From Bacillota bacterium (GTDB taxonomy: Bacteria; Bacillota; Clostridia; Peptostreptococcales; Anaerovoracaceae): a stretch of DNA of 6,452 bases. The notes beneath the pieces are model-generated. The model ran no database searches, was not told where the DNA came from, and saw only the letters and a list, made by a program, of their open reading frames with translations. Of this stretch, positions 6,199 through 6,452 are shown piece by piece (the first letter of the stretch is position 1; each line of letters opens with the position of its first letter). A program made the position numbers and the translations under genes. The DNA is taken from NCBI GenBank assembly GCA_016302925.1, contig JAEDMR010000114.1:1-6452 (forward strand). The letters run 5' to 3'.

Positions 6199-6260
6199 TT
6201 TTCTGATTTCTTCACTGCACTGCGATGCTGAAATCCGGAAATTATTTCCGCAAAGCGAAA

Positions 6261-6299
6261 ATGACGCAAAACGACTATGAAAAACTGTTCTTGCGTCAT
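6261..6299. repeat. ATGACGCAA inverted repeat upstream of the operon promoter
   Basis: ATGACGCAA (6261-6269) and TTGCGTCAT (6291-6299) are exact inverted repeats with half-site centres 30 bp apart, about three helical turns. The left half overlaps the distal copy of the 12-bp repeat (6264-6275). TGACGCA recurs at 6320-6326. The cluster lies about 100-165 bp upstream of the inferred start, a place used by upstream activator or looping sites. The binding protein is unknown. Confidence 0.5.
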
Positions 6300-6327
6300 G
6301 AGAAGCATATTCCTTCGACTGACGCAT

Positions 6328-6452
6328 CGAATCGGGCAGCTAAAGATGGAATAATATAGAATAATATGTAATTATCTTGTATCGTTTCTTTGCAAAATGT
6401 TCTGGTCAAGCAAAATTGTAATACCAGTGTGACTTTTTTAAGCGACCTTCGC
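6328..6452. other. AT-rich gene-free end of the window
   Basis: I see no open reading frame with an RBS, no tRNA-like fold and no intrinsic terminator here. The only structure is a tandem 10-bp repeat, GAATAATATA (6349-6358) then GAATAATATG (6359-6368), and two direct GCAAAAT copies near 6402-6417. The stretch is more AT-rich than the operon and probably belongs to an upstream intergenic region that continues past the edge. Confidence 0.4.

Noticed and set aside
6124..6327. In-frame 68-residue N-terminal extension of the response regulator (ATG at 6327)
   Set aside because: It would place the extended -10 promoter and the AGAGGA ribosome binding site inside the gene, and receiver domains of this family begin at MKRIQIIEDD.

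Overview
The window looks like chromosomal DNA from a Gram-positive Firmicute, most likely a clostridium of the Lachnospiraceae/Oscillospiraceae kind. The basis is strong Shine-Dalgarno sites, TGnTATAAT promoters, and a complete Bce-type module with a two-TM kinase and a 10-TM permease carrying a large extracellular domain. The species cannot be fixed from the sequence.

Layout. (1) Positions 1-583, minus strand: the N-terminal third of an adenine deaminase gene, cut by the window edge. It does not show as a closed reading frame. (2) 584-842: a divergent control region with an extended -10 promoter for the deaminase, a perfect 10-bp-arm palindrome at 728-754, and a candidate promoter and RBS for the next gene. 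(3) 843-1709, plus strand: a 10-TM EamA/DMT-family transporter. (4) 1669-6123, minus strand: a four-gene operon read response regulator -> histidine kinase -> ABC ATPase -> FtsX-like permease. (5) 6124-6452: the operon's promoter and a repeat-rich upstream region with no gene.

How the genes work together. Genes 3-6 form a Bce-like antimicrobial-peptide sensing and detoxification module. In this family the permease/ATPase complex is both the resistance pump and the sensor. It signals to the kinase, which has almost no extracellular loop, and the kinase phosphorylates the regulator, which raises transporter expression. Regulator and kinase are coupled by an ATGA overlap. ATPase and permease overlap by 11 nt. 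A 72-nt gap, with a long inverted repeat and a possible second promoter, separates the two pairs. The deaminase (adenine to hypoxanthine) and the divergent transporter form a separate unit.

Most notable points: the regulator has a receiver domain about 12-15 residues short between beta2 and beta3. A 19-bp inverted repeat with a 2-nt bulge runs through the kinase stop codon and looks partly built from duplicated kinase sequence. The regulator promoter is surrounded by repeated ACGCAA-type motifs. The permease C-terminus runs 41 bp into the convergent transporter gene, at an apparent change in base composition. I see no wholly new system; the Bce module is a known architecture with unusual details.
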